Shown piece by piece: positions 8,714-16,552 of a stretch of 32,570 bases of DNA. Numbering within the stretch: position 1 is the first letter of the stretch; each line of letters starts with the position of its first letter. Under the pieces are notes generated by a model, which made no database searches, was not told the origin of the DNA, and saw only the letters and a list, made by a program, of their open reading frames with translations. The position numbers and the translations under genes were made by a program. The DNA is from Caryophanales bacterium (GTDB taxonomy: Bacteria; Bacillota_I; Bacilli_A; RFN20; CAG-288): positions 1 to 32,570 of the forward strand of contig JAJVUU010000019.1 of assembly GCA_021621525.1 (NCBI GenBank), written 5' to 3'.

Positions 8714-10603
8714 TTATTTACCTCCGATACCCTTATCGATGCTCGCACCGGTAAGAAGGTTGACCAACCAATTGACGACAAGGATGATGACGACAAGGAT
8801 GAAGTTCGCAGCATTCTCCAAGGCGGAGATACCGGTATCTTCAAGCAAGTACATGAACTTCGTAAGGATCATCGTATCCGTACCTAAGAAGACGAAGAGG
8901 TTGAGTTCACGCATACAGGAGATGAACGGAAGAAGATAGCCAGAGAGGAAGGCCGACTTCTGAATCGGGAAGACGATGCGAACCATTCTCTTCCACCACG
9001 GAACGTTCTGGATGACGGCAGACTCTTCGATTTCTCCAGAGAGCTGCATCATGGCGTTCAAGCTGGAACGGCTGGCAAACGGAATGTATTTGAGCGTACC
9101 TAAGACGATGCAGACCATCATCGGGAACTTATACGGCCAGCCTAGAGAGATGGAAAGAAGGAAGAAGATGGCAGAAAGAGAAACGCTTGGAAGCAGATAG
9201 GGGAAGAAGGCCATGCCGTTGACCATCTGGGCAAGCTTGGATTTTCTCTTCTTGGATACAGCATAGCCGATAAGAAGGCCGCATGTACCGGCAAGCAATG
9301 CACAGGAGATAGATAAGATGACACTTCCCTTCAAGGCGTTCCATAGCTGTGGCTCGTGGAAGACACCATGATAGTTGTTTCGTATGACATTCTCCGTCGT
9401 CCAATAATACAGGGTCAGACCATTGGAATAGTCGCCGGAATTCGGAAGCATGGATTCAAAGAGGAACGAGATCATAGGTCCTATGCAGAAGAAGACGGTG
9501 ACGAAGACAAAGAGAGAACCGATGACCCATTTTCCGACCTTGCCGAGGTTGATCTTGCTAGACTGGCCGGATTTTCCGGAGACGGTGGTATACTGCTTTC
9601 TTCCGGAGGTAGCAAACTGGTTGACGAGAAGGATGGCGACACCGATGACGATCAAAACGATGCTGACGATACTTCCCATACCGACCATGGCTCCGGAGCT
9701 TCCGTCGATCATCTTCTTCATCTGGACGGCCAGGACATAATAGTTGACCGGGTTACCCAATGTGACGGCGACCGGATAGGATGACATAGCTGCAGTGAAG
9801 ACAAGAAGGATGGTGGAAAGAAGGGCAGGTTTGAGAATCGGAATGGTGACACGGAAGAAGCTCTTCCATTTCGGGATGTTCAATATGGTGGCAGCCTCTT
9901 CAAGGTTGGCATCCATATTCCTTAACACACCGCCGATAAGAATGTAGGCAAACGGCGCATAATGGAGACCTAAGACGAGGGATATGGAGAAGGGGCCATA
10001 GACGAACCATTGTGGCATGGCAATACCAGTGAGAGCCTGAAGCTCACCCATGTAGGAACTGAACTCGCAATTCGTCGAGTTGAAGAAGTTCTTCCAGAAG
10101 AGAGCGATTGTCCACTGTGGCATGATGTAAGGGAAGATGAAGACGGAGGAGATGAATTTCTTGAACGGCATGTTCGTCCTGCAGATGAGGAACGCTGCAA
10201 GGCCACCGAAGATGATGGCAAAGGCACAGGAACAGACAGAAATCAACAGCGACCTTCCCAAAGGCTTCCAGAAGAAACCTGTAGAGAGAGGACCGGCAAA
10301 GACTTCATACCAGTGATATCCGGTAAAGGTTCCTGCCGGAAGTCCGCTGTCCGCATAGATGCCAGGGCCGGGAACGTATTCCATCTGATGGACCATGAAG
10401 GCATCCTTGAAGACGGAAGCAATCGGAACGACATTGAGGATGAGAAGAATGATGAAGAAGACAATCAGAATCGAGTTGGAAGGATCCCTGAAATATGTCC
10501 TCGTCAAATTGAAACCTCTTTTGAACTTACCTTTGAACCCCTCATTTGAGGCTAGAAAGGAAGTATCATTCTGAGGATCTGAAGTACCATTGATTGGATT
10601 CAT
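8714..10603 (-). CDS. ABC importer permease, fused two-domain (Fbp/Afu type)
   Basis: The product is a 629-residue integral membrane protein made of two homologous permease halves, as in FbpB and AfuB, so one polypeptide supplies both membrane subunits. Hydrophobic segments fall in two sets: about 43-65, 117-140, 150-170, 205-225, 262-284 and 310-328, then about 358-383, 425-448, 463-486, 494-510, 550-572 and 600-618. Each half has an EAA coupling loop for the ATPase: EEAATILNIP (235-244) and EESAVIQNVP (526-535). The N-terminal 40 residues are polar. An AAAGGAG Shine-Dalgarno is 11 bases from the ATG. The gene lies between the binding protein and the ATPase. Family members carry ferric iron, thiamine, phosphonates or sugar phosphates, so the sequence alone does not fix the substrate. 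Confidence 0.9.
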   Translation of the reverse strand: MNPINGTSDPQNDTSFLASNEGFKGKFKRGFNLTRTYFRDPSNSILIVFFIILLILNVVPIASVFKDAFMVHQMEYVPGPGIYADSGLPAGTFTGYHWYEVFAGPLSTGFFWKPLGRSLLISVCSCAFAIIFGGLAAFLICRTNMPFKKFISSVFIFPYIMPQWTIALFWKNFFNSTNCEFSSYMGELQALTGIAMPQWFVYGPFSISLVLGLHYAPFAYILIGGVLRNMDANLEEAATILNIPKWKSFFRVTIPILKPALLSTILLVFTAAMSSYPVAVTLGNPVNYYVLAVQMKKMIDGSSGAMVGMGSIVSIVLIVIGVAILLVNQFATSGRKQYTTVSGKSGQSSKINLGKVGKWVIGSLFVFVTVFFCIGPMISFLFESMLPNSGDYSNGLTLYYWTTENVIRNNYHGVFHEPQLWNALKGSVILSISCALLAGTCGLLIGYAVSKKRKSKLAQMVNGMAFFPYLLPSVSLSAIFFLLSISLGWPYKFPMMVCIVLGTLKYIPFASRSSLNAMMQLSGEIEESAVIQNVPWWKRMVRIVFPIQKSAFLSGYLLPFISCMRELNLFVFLGTDTMILTKFMYLLEDTGISALENAANFILVVIILVVNWLVNLLTGASIDKGIGGK

Positions 10604-10631
10604 GGATACATATACTCCTTTAATAAAGAAA

Positions 10632-10659
10632 GGACAGGAGAGAGCACTCTCTCCTGCCC
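10632..10659 (-). terminator. Intercistronic hairpin between binding protein and permease
   Basis: GGACAGGAGAGAG (10632-10644) and CTCTCTCCTGCCC (10647-10659) pair over 13 bp with one G-U, leaving a very tight loop. On the minus strand it is followed by TTTCTTTATT, a mediocre U tract. It probably causes partial termination or 3' protection, so the binding lipoprotein is made in excess over the permease. Confidence 0.65.
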
Positions 10660-10672
10660 TTAGAGACGCTGA

Positions 10673-12070
10673 TTACTTCTTGTTGGAAATCTGAGTTTGG
10701 ATGAAGCCGGCAACGCGGTTGTAGTACGTAGCGATGAAGCTGGGAGTCTCGATGACGGCATTGCCCTTGGAAGAATCATTCCACCAGATGGAGGAAGGAT
10801 CGTTGAGGCAAGGGAAGACATTTGCTTCTGTCTTGTTCTGAGTGAATTTGAAGACGCCATCCTCATCGGCTTCGGTAGCAAGCGTTCCGTGACCATTCAT
10901 GGTTCTGTCTGTATTGATGGTGGTCATGGTCGGATAGTCACCGACATCGGTAGCCCAGGCAGAATATCCTTCCTTGGTCGTGGAAAGAATATTGAAGAAG
11001 GCACAGGTAGCATAAGGATAGGTGGCATTGGGCATGATGGACATGTAATGCTTGTACATGAATCCACCGAAGCCTTTGATTTTGCTGGCTCCAGGATTGG
11101 TTCCATCACTGTGTTCATTTCCTAAAGCTGCAATGACGATGTTTTTCTTGGAAGTATCAGCAGTCTCCTTGACGTTCTGAATCTTGGAATAGACGATCCA
11201 TCCGACACTGCCAGGAGTCTTGGCCAGGGCATCGACGGCCTTTCCATCATCGCCGAAGAAGGAAGCATTTTTCAAGAATCCGGCAATCCATGCATAGGCA
11301 TATTTCTTTTCGCCATAGGTTTCGAATTTCGTAAGATCCATCTTGTTGTCATTGGTGCTGTCTTCATAGGCTTCCTTGATGACGTTGTTCCACTTGTCAT
11401 CGGTGAGCTGGATGAGCCAGTCCATGTTGACGTTTTCGTTGGCAGGATCCATGGTGTAGAGCTTGCCTTTGTACTTGTCGGCAGTGACATCCCAGATATT
11501 GTCAATCTTCATATCCGGAAGTCCCTTGTTGTTATACATGAAGGTCTTGAAGTTGAACTGAAGGGTGAACGGATCGCTATCGCTATCCTGGGTGGTAGAG
11601 TCAGCCTTCCATTCCTTAGGGATATAGTTGGTGAAGTAGCCGGTGTCGATGAACTTCTTCTGAAGCTGATAACCATCCTGGAGAATGGCTCCCTGGACAC
11701 CATCGGTCGTACCGGATTCGATTTCACCGGAAAGAACCGTATAGATTTTTCCGTCGACGGAAGAGCTATACTCGACAGGGTTGTCATTGACGGTACCATA
11801 TTTGGCAAGTTCGTCATGGAACTTCTTCAAGGCAGCAGGTTTTCCACCACGGGAAGTGACGGCAAGGATCTTAAGCTTGTTTGTTCCAAGCTCTTCGGCA
11901 GCCTTCTTCATCAAGGCGTCACGGTCAAGAGTCATGGCATCCTTGACGGCAGCGGCAACCTTCTCAGTGGCCTGAGACTTCGTGGAAGTGCTGCTGGTGC
12001 CTCCGTTGCAACCGACAAGTCCCAGCACGGAGACGGCAACCAAGGCGGCCAAATTGAACTTCTTCATCAT
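10673..12070 (-). CDS. ABC importer substrate-binding lipoprotein
   Basis: The product is a 465-residue extracytoplasmic solute-binding protein tethered by a lipid. The signal ends in lipobox LVGC with Cys21, followed by a Gly/Ser/Thr linker. The mature part has the two-lobe binding-protein character: an opening strand with KILAVTSRGGKP (about 67-78) and the segment IWDVTADKYKGKL (192-204), typical of the Fbp/Afu/Pot cluster. AAGGAGG lies 11 bases before the first of two consecutive ATG codons. It is the first gene of the transporter operon, behind a good promoter. No ligand residues could be assigned. The proximity of manA and pgm suggests a carbohydrate or sugar-phosphate ligand, but iron or a polyamine cannot be excluded. 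Confidence 0.88.
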   Translation of the reverse strand: MMKKFNLAALVAVSVLGLVGCNGGTSSTSTKSQATEKVAAAVKDAMTLDRDALMKKAAEELGTNKLKILAVTSRGGKPAALKKFHDELAKYGTVNDNPVEYSSSVDGKIYTVLSGEIESGTTDGVQGAILQDGYQLQKKFIDTGYFTNYIPKEWKADSTTQDSDSDPFTLQFNFKTFMYNNKGLPDMKIDNIWDVTADKYKGKLYTMDPANENVNMDWLIQLTDDKWNNVIKEAYEDSTNDNKMDLTKFETYGEKKYAYAWIAGFLKNASFFGDDGKAVDALAKTPGSVGWIVYSKIQNVKETADTSKKNIVIAALGNEHSDGTNPGASKIKGFGGFMYKHYMSIMPNATYPYATCAFFNILSTTKEGYSAWATDVGDYPTMTTINTDRTMNGHGTLATEADEDGVFKFTQNKTEANVFPCLNDPSSIWWNDSSKGNAVIETPSFIATYYNRVAGFIQTQISNKK

Positions 12071-12126
12071 AATTGTGAAATCCTCCTTATGGATTCTCAG
12101 AGATCATTACGATTCTCTTGACTACA

Positions 12127-12155
12127 AGTTTAATTTGGTATCGCTTACAAGTCAA
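12127..12155 (-). promoter_or_regulatory. Sigma-A promoter of the ABC transporter operon
   Basis: On the minus strand: -35 TTGACT (12155-12150), a 17-base spacer, and -10 TAAACT (12132-12127), about 57 bases before the binding-protein start codon. The -35 matches consensus at five of six positions. Confidence 0.7.
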
Positions 12156-12208
12156 CAAAATATTAACAAATATTTACAATTTCTTTGACAATTTGGACGC
12201 TTATATGG

Positions 12209-12241
12209 TTTTGTCACGAAATCCATGACAAAATATGTCAT
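12209..12241. promoter_or_regulatory. Overlapping inverted repeats upstream of the transporter promoter
   Basis: TTTTGTCA, nine bases, TGACAAAA (12209-12233) is a perfect dyad. It shares its right arm with a second perfect dyad ATGACA-AAATA-TGTCAT (12225-12241). A further TGACAA occurs at 12186-12191. They lie about 55-85 bases upstream of the -35, the usual place for an activator, and do not resemble terminators. The regulator is unknown; the adjacent response regulator is one candidate. Confidence 0.45.
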
Positions 12242-12254
12242 ATTCTTCTTTTAT

Positions 12255-12282
12255 AAAAAACTATCCTTCGGCAAATAGATAG
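12255..12282 (-). terminator. Possible terminator of the two-component operon
   Basis: On the minus strand, CTATC, a 12-base loop and GATAG are followed by TTTTTT, starting four bases after the kinase stop codon. The stem is only 5 bp, so this is a weak call. Confidence 0.4.
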
Positions 12283-12285
12283 CCC

Positions 12286-13959
12286 TTACTTCGGGAAATG
12301 CACAATGAAGGTAGAACCTACATCAAGTTCCGATTCGAGCGTGATGGAGCAGTCATAGTAGTTGCAGATATGCTTGACGATGGCAAGTCCGAGGCCGGTA
12401 TCGCCGTTCTTCCGGCTTCTTGCCTTATCGACACGGAAAAAACGTTCGAAGACACGGGGCTGATTCTCCTTGCTGATACCGATACCGGTATCGGCAACCA
12501 CCAAAAGACGTTCTTCCTTCTTTACGGATACGTGGATTTTCCCGTTCTGCCTATTGTACTTGACGGCATTGTCAAGAAGGTTCCTGGCAATCCTGTCAAA
12601 ATCCTCGGCATTCATCTTGATGATCAATGGTTCATAGTCCGTCTCGATCTGAATGTTCTTTTCCTTACACTGGGGAAGCAGGGAAGAAAGAATGGTATCG
12701 ATGGCCTTGGAGACATCGATTTCCTCGATCGGACGCAGCGATTCCTTCTCGATGGCAGCGATGGTGAGCATGTCGGAAATGATTTTTGTCATTCTCTTGC
12801 AGTCAAAAACGCATTTGCCGATGGCAAAGGACGTATCCGTGATGGTACCATTCTGGATCAATTGAAGATATCCAAGAATCGAAGTCAAGGGAGATTTGAG
12901 TTCATGGCTTGCATTGGCAAAGAATTCCTTCTTCATCTCGGTGGAGTTGTATTCATCGGTGATGTCGATAAGAATCAGGGATGCGCCATTCTTTTCGTTG
13001 GTCGTTCCTCTCGTCCAGGAATAGTCGATGGGGTTGATGTCGCAGTGATAGACTCTTCCCTGGATTTTTTCAACAAACGAGATGGAAACATTGGTATGGA
13101 TGACCATGGAGAAATTGACTTCCAACGTATGAGGTGCAGAAAGATTCTCAAGATATCTGTTCTGTACGTCTTCCTTGTCGTGGTCGAATATGCTTAAGGC
13201 CTTCTTGTTGATCAAGACAACCTTGTAATTGGAATCGATGACGACAAGGCCTTCGGAAAAGGAATCCATGATGAAGTTTATCTTCTGATCGGAAATCCGG
13301 TTGATTTCCAGTTCCTTCCTGAGCTGATGCCTGCTCTCCCTGATGATGGCCGTAAGGTAATTGAGGTCATCCTCATATTCGATGGTCCTGTTCTTCTGGG
13401 TGATGTCCTGAAGCTTGGATACCTGAAGCTTCAGAGGCTTCAACGATTTCTTGAAATCAAGATATAGAAGAACATAGATGACGATGGCAGCAACAAGGAA
13501 AGATAGGGAACCATATAGCAACATTCCCTTGGATACCCCATAGATTGTACCGACACTCTTTGCCACACGCAAATAGGATGAACCATCCAGATTCACATAG
13601 ACGATGCAAGCTTCACTGCCAAGCCATCTTTCATAGCCGATGAAGCTACTCTGATGATGGACTTCCACAAGATAATCCGGGTTTTCTTCAAAAAAGCCCA
13701 GGTTATCCATATCCGGAGCCGACTTCCCACCATCATAAAGAGAAAGGTGGATTTCCTTGGAATCATGAAAAGCAGAGAAGAACTCATCAATGGTTGAACC
13801 ATCCTTAAGTCTTTCAGCGATGTTATTGGCAATGGCAGAAACGCTTTTCCGTTCTCCTTCTTTGGCAAGGAGGAAAAAAGTCAGGCAGATGCTGATATAG
13901 ACGACCAAAAAAAGAAAGCACAGCAACAGGTTTCTCAGCAGTACTTTCTTTTTATTCAT
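12286..13959 (-). CDS. Membrane sensor histidine kinase (PhoR-like)
   Basis: The product is a 557-residue sensor kinase. Two membrane segments (about 9-31 and 145-167) enclose a ~110-residue extracellular sensor domain. A linker/HAMP-like stretch leads to a PAS domain (about 225-335). The dimerisation domain has the phospho-acceptor His352 in ASHELKSPL. The ATPase domain has the N box around Asn460 (NLLDNAVKY), G1 DTGIG (490-494), F box ERFFRVD and G2 TGLGLAI (521-527), so it should be active. The extracellular-plus-PAS layout is that of PhoR/WalK-type kinases. Its ATG lies inside the 3' end of the response regulator gene (8-base overlap), so the two are coupled. The signal is unknown. The neighbouring transporter operon, whose promoter carries dyad sites, is a possible target. 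Confidence 0.93.
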   Translation of the reverse strand: MNKKKVLLRNLLLCFLFLVVYISICLTFFLLAKEGERKSVSAIANNIAERLKDGSTIDEFFSAFHDSKEIHLSLYDGGKSAPDMDNLGFFEENPDYLVEVHHQSSFIGYERWLGSEACIVYVNLDGSSYLRVAKSVGTIYGVSKGMLLYGSLSFLVAAIVIYVLLYLDFKKSLKPLKLQVSKLQDITQKNRTIEYEDDLNYLTAIIRESRHQLRKELEINRISDQKINFIMDSFSEGLVVIDSNYKVVLINKKALSIFDHDKEDVQNRYLENLSAPHTLEVNFSMVIHTNVSISFVEKIQGRVYHCDINPIDYSWTRGTTNEKNGASLILIDITDEYNSTEMKKEFFANASHELKSPLTSILGYLQLIQNGTITDTSFAIGKCVFDCKRMTKIISDMLTIAAIEKESLRPIEEIDVSKAIDTILSSLLPQCKEKNIQIETDYEPLIIKMNAEDFDRIARNLLDNAVKYNRQNGKIHVSVKKEERLLVVADTGIGISKENQPRVFERFFRVDKARSRKNGDTGLGLAIVKHICNYYDCSITLESELDVGSTFIVHFPK

Positions 13960-14662
13960 GGATGAGGTATCCAGTTCCGAACACCGTGCGGATGAATTCC
14001 TTGTCGTAATCCTGAAGCTTCTGCCTCAAGGACTTCACATACATGTCGATGACACGGAACTGCTTACGGAGCTTTTCGCTGTCGGAAGTCTCTCCATAAA
14101 GAGCATCGGAGATTTCCTGCTTGTAGACTGTCTTCCCATGATTTCGGAAGAGAATCTCGCAGACCTCATATTCGCTCTTGGTCAACTCGACAAGCTTGTC
14201 GTTGACCTTCACCGTACGATTGGCAAAATCGATGGCATAGATACCAAGATGCAAGACATCACCGCTGTCCGCCTTGCTCTGGATATGCCTTCGATAATGG
14301 GCATTGATTCTAGAGATGAACTCGTTGATGTCAAATGGTTTGGATATGTAGTCATCTCCACCCAAATTGAGAGCATCGATCTTATCCGAAACCAAGGACT
14401 TTGCCGAAACGATGATGACGATGACATCCCGATTGTTCTGATCTTCACGGATCTTTCGGAGGATGTCCCTTCCCTGGATGCCGGGAAGCATCATATCAAG
14501 AAGGACCATATTCGGCTTTCTTTCCTCGAATCGGCAAAGGAAATCCTCCCCGGTAGCAAAGCTCTCTACCGTAAAACCCTGCCCACGCAAAGCCAAGCAG
14601 ATGATGTTTCCGATATCCGGATCGTCTTCGATGGAATAGATAACATAATCATTGTTGTTCAT
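13952..14662 (-). CDS. Response regulator, OmpR/PhoB family
   Basis: The product is a 236-residue DNA-binding response regulator and partner of the downstream kinase. The receiver domain (about 5-125) has the acidic pocket Glu12-Asp13, phospho-acceptor Asp56 in LLDMMLPG and Lys108 in SKPF. A winged-helix domain follows (about 135-236), with TKSEYEVCEILF and the terminal FGTGYLI typical of the OmpR class. The start is uncertain. The ATG at 14662 gives the usual N-terminus, but there is no Shine-Dalgarno and a TATAAT is only four bases before it. In-frame ATGs at 14689 and 14746 have no better ribosome site. It lies at the head of a two-gene operon and overlaps the kinase gene by 8 bases. Confidence 0.92.
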   Translation of the reverse strand: MNNNDYVIYSIEDDPDIGNIICLALRGQGFTVESFATGEDFLCRFEERKPNMVLLDMMLPGIQGRDILRKIREDQNNRDVIVIIVSAKSLVSDKIDALNLGGDDYISKPFDINEFISRINAHYRRHIQSKADSGDVLHLGIYAIDFANRTVKVNDKLVELTKSEYEVCEILFRNHGKTVYKQEISDALYGETSDSEKLRKQFRVIDMYVKSLRQKLQDYDKEFIRTVFGTGYLIHE

Positions 14663-14867
14663 ATTGATTATATTGTAGTTTCTAGCCATTCGGTTTGTAA
14701 AGCTCCAAAGAAGGAATATTTGCCAATTCAATATCATGATGTCCATTCATCCATCACGGAAGGTCTTTTGAATTCAATCTGACATCGAAAAAGAAACCAG
14801 ACAATCATGCAGATTTCATTTCAGAAGAACACATTTCCTGAGTCATCCAGATACAAAGCTCATATAA

Positions 14868-14917
14868 TTGTTGACAAATCAACAAATCATATTATAATTT
14901 TGTTGACAAATCAACAA
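14868..14917 (+). promoter_or_regulatory. degV-marR promoter with two identical palindromic operators
   Basis: The promoter is -35 TTGACA (14871-14876), a 16-base spacer and -10 TATAAT (14893-14898). The perfect dyad TTGTTGA-CAAA-TCAACAA occurs twice, at 14868-14885 (covering the -35) and 14900-14917 (at the expected transcript start). The centres are 32 bp apart, about three helical turns. This is a textbook layout for repression by a dimeric regulator; the MarR encoded as the second gene of the operon is the obvious candidate (inference). Confidence 0.85.
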
Positions 14918-14931
14918 ATAGGAGAATAACC

Positions 14932-15777
14932 ATGATATCCATCATCACCGATTCAGCAAGCGACATCTCTCAGGAAGAAGCAAAGAACCTGAACATCAGA
15001 GTCCTTCCCATCACCATCATCTTTGATGGCAAAGACTATCTGGACGGAGTCAGCATCAGCCACGACGATTTTTATAAAAGACTTACCGTTGACAAGGAAT
15101 TCCCAAAGACAGCCCAGATCAATCCATCTGTCTTTGAGAATGCGTTCCAAGAAGAAATCGACAAAGGCAATGAAGTCCTTTGCATAACCCTGGGAGCAAA
15201 GCTCTCCGGAACGTATCAATCCGCCCACATCGCTGCCCAAAGCTTTTCCGATAAAGTCTGCGTCGTCGATTCCGACAACGTCTGCATCGCCCAGAGAAAC
15301 CTGGTCTTCCTTGCTTTGAAAGACATCCAGGAAGGAAAGAAACTGGACGAAATCAAAGAACACCTTGACCAAAAGAAAAAGGATCTTGTCATCATGGCAG
15401 CCGTAGATACTTTGGAGTACCTCGAACGCGGAGGAAGAATCAGCAAGGCTGCTGCCTTCTTCGGTTCGATGCTATCCATCAAGCCCGTCGTCGCCGTCAA
15501 AGAAGGAGAAGTCAGGCTCATCGGCAAGGCCAGGGGTTACAAGAATGCACATAACCTTCTCACACAGCTTCTCAACAAAGGAACAAAGATTGATTTTTCC
15601 TTGCCGTATGCGGTTGCCTACAGCGGATGTGACAAGAGCCTTCTAAACAAATATCTCGAAACAAACAAAGAACTCTATCAAGACAAGAACCTGCCCATCT
15701 ACTCCATCGGAGCCACCATCGGGACACACGTCGGAAACGGTGCCGTCGCCGTATCCTTCTTCAAGGAAGACGAATGA
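14932..15777 (+). CDS. DegV family fatty-acid-binding protein
   Basis: The product is a 281-residue cytosolic protein. DegV/FakB proteins bind a single fatty acid, and FakB members present it to the kinase FakA for phosphorylation before entry into phospholipids. Family marks are ITDSASDIS near the N-terminus, the fatty-acid head-group region around KTAQINPS (59-66), SGT (92-94) and LEYLERGGRI (161-170). The last leads into the conserved basic segment, followed by SIKPVV. AGGAG is 7 bases before the ATG. The gene is followed one base later by a MarR regulator and is driven by a promoter with two palindromic operators. No FakA kinase gene is in the window, so a FakB role is inference from the family. 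Confidence 0.93.
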   Translation: MISIITDSASDISQEEAKNLNIRVLPITIIFDGKDYLDGVSISHDDFYKRLTVDKEFPKTAQINPSVFENAFQEEIDKGNEVLCITLGAKLSGTYQSAHIAAQSFSDKVCVVDSDNVCIAQRNLVFLALKDIQEGKKLDEIKEHLDQKKKDLVIMAAVDTLEYLERGGRISKAAAFFGSMLSIKPVVAVKEGEVRLIGKARGYKNAHNLLTQLLNKGTKIDFSLPYAVAYSGCDKSLLNKYLETNKELYQDKNLPIYSIGATIGTHVGNGAVAVSFFKEDE

Positions 15778-15778
15778 T

Positions 15779-16216
15779 ATGAACGAGGATGTCAGACTGG
15801 AGAATTTTCTCATCGAAATCAGACAGATTTCCAAGTTGGTCTTCCTGGTGAAGAACAATGCCCTGAAGGAAAAGGGACTCAAACAGATTCACACGATGAT
15901 TCTCTTCTTCCTTTATCTGAAAGGACCATTGACCAATGCCGAGCTTGTCAAGCTCTCCAAGGAAGACAAGGCTGCCATTTCCAAGGCATGCCACCTTCTG
16001 AAGAATGAAGATCTTGTCATTTTCAACAACGGATACAAAGAGAAAATCATGCTTACGGAAGAAGGAAAGACACTCGCCGAAGAAATCCGTAAAGACGGGC
16101 ACCTTGCCTTGAGCGAAGCTAGAAAAGGCATCTCTGATGAAGAGGCCAAGGTTTTTGTCAATACCCTAAGCAAGATCAGATTGAATCTCGAATCCTACCT
16201 GAAGATCAGCAATTGA
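15779..16216 (+). CDS. MarR family transcriptional regulator
   Basis: The product is a 145-residue winged helix-turn-helix repressor-type protein. An N-terminal helix (about 5-25) leads to the wHTH: helices around KQIHTMILFFLYLKGPLTNAE, recognition region LSKEDKAAISKACHLLKNEDLV, and a wing ending in KIMLTEEGKTLA. A C-terminal dimerisation helix follows. The ATG at 15779 is one base after the degV stop codon, with AAGGA upstream inside degV; the longer upstream reading frame overlaps degV and is not used. It probably regulates its own operon through the two identical dyads upstream of degV. The pairing with a fatty-acid-binding protein recalls FabT-like control of lipid genes, but ligand and regulon are unknown. 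Confidence 0.88.
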   Translation: MNEDVRLENFLIEIRQISKLVFLVKNNALKEKGLKQIHTMILFFLYLKGPLTNAELVKLSKEDKAAISKACHLLKNEDLVIFNNGYKEKIMLTEEGKTLAEEIRKDGHLALSEARKGISDEEAKVFVNTLSKIRLNLESYLKISN

Positions 16217-16376
16217 GACGATGTCGATGGTTTGACGTCAAATCCGAGCGTCAAAGGAATTCCAATAACTCATCGAAAGCAGCTTCAAGAAATCTTTATA
16301 ATCCAGTCAATTCCAATCATTGACAATCTTTTATATATCACATGGAACGGATGTTGATGCATCTATTTTTGGAATG
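16217..16376. other. Intergenic region after marR
   Basis: No gene is seen. TTTGACGTCAAA (16231-16242) is a perfect 12-bp palindrome, and TTTGACG (16231) can also pair with CGTCAAA (16249-16255). No T tract follows, so it is a poor terminator candidate. A TTGACA at 16319-16324 with no good -10 is probably chance. Confidence 0.3.
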
Positions 16377-16403
16377 AAAAAAAGACCGGCATTCAAGCCA
16401 GTC
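16377..16403 (-). terminator. Terminator of the tRNA-Pro gene
   Basis: On the minus strand, GACTGGC (16403-16397), a 6-base loop and GCCGGTC (16390-16384), with one G-U pair, are followed by seven T. It lies 17 bases after the tRNA 3' end. Confidence 0.88.
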
Positions 16404-16419
16404 CTGTTTTCCAACCAAA

Positions 16420-16496
16420 TGGTCGGAACGATGGGATTTGAACCCATGACCCCTTCCACCCCAAGGAAGTGCGCTACCAAGCTGCGCTACGTCCCG
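16420..16496 (-). tRNA. tRNA-Pro (anticodon GGG)
   Basis: The 77-nt cloverleaf folds completely. The acceptor arm is CGGGACG with CGTTCCG (one G-U). The D arm is GCGC/GCGC with an AGCTTGGTA loop. The anticodon stem is CTTCC/GGAAG with loop TTGGGGT, placing GGG at positions 34-36. The T arm is ATGGG/CCCAT with TTCAAAT. The discriminator is A and the CCA end is encoded. It reads proline codons CCC/CCU. It stands alone, with its own promoter and terminator. Confidence 0.95.
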
Positions 16497-16523
16497 AACG
16501 CCCATGTTTCACATGGCTTATCA

Positions 16524-16552
16524 ATTATAGTTGAAGCTTTGGACGTTTTCAA
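16524..16552 (-). promoter_or_regulatory. Promoter of tRNA-Pro
   Basis: On the minus strand: -35 TTGAAA (16552-16547), a 17-base spacer, and perfect -10 TATAAT (16529-16524). The -35 overlaps the last codons of the upstream membrane-protein gene. The leader before the tRNA contains a short hairpin, CCATGT-GAA-ACATGG (16502-16516). Confidence 0.85.

Noticed and set aside
7077..8939. 620-codon open frame on the plus strand opposite the ABC ATPase and permease genes
   Set aside because: It is an antisense shadow: its composition (runs of Asp, Gly, Leu, Val) mirrors the codon use of the minus-strand genes, it has no ribosome site and it resembles no family.
14660..14672. Leaderless start for the response regulator from TATAAT four bases before its ATG
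   Set aside because: There is no -35 and the spacing would place the transcript start inside the start codon; kept only as a start-site uncertainty.
12298..14782. Long plus-strand frames (299 and 274 codons) opposite the histidine kinase and response regulator
   Set aside because: Antisense shadows of well-identified genes, without start signals.
16231..16255. Hairpin after marR as its terminator
   Set aside because: The stem is followed by GGAATTCC, not by a T run.
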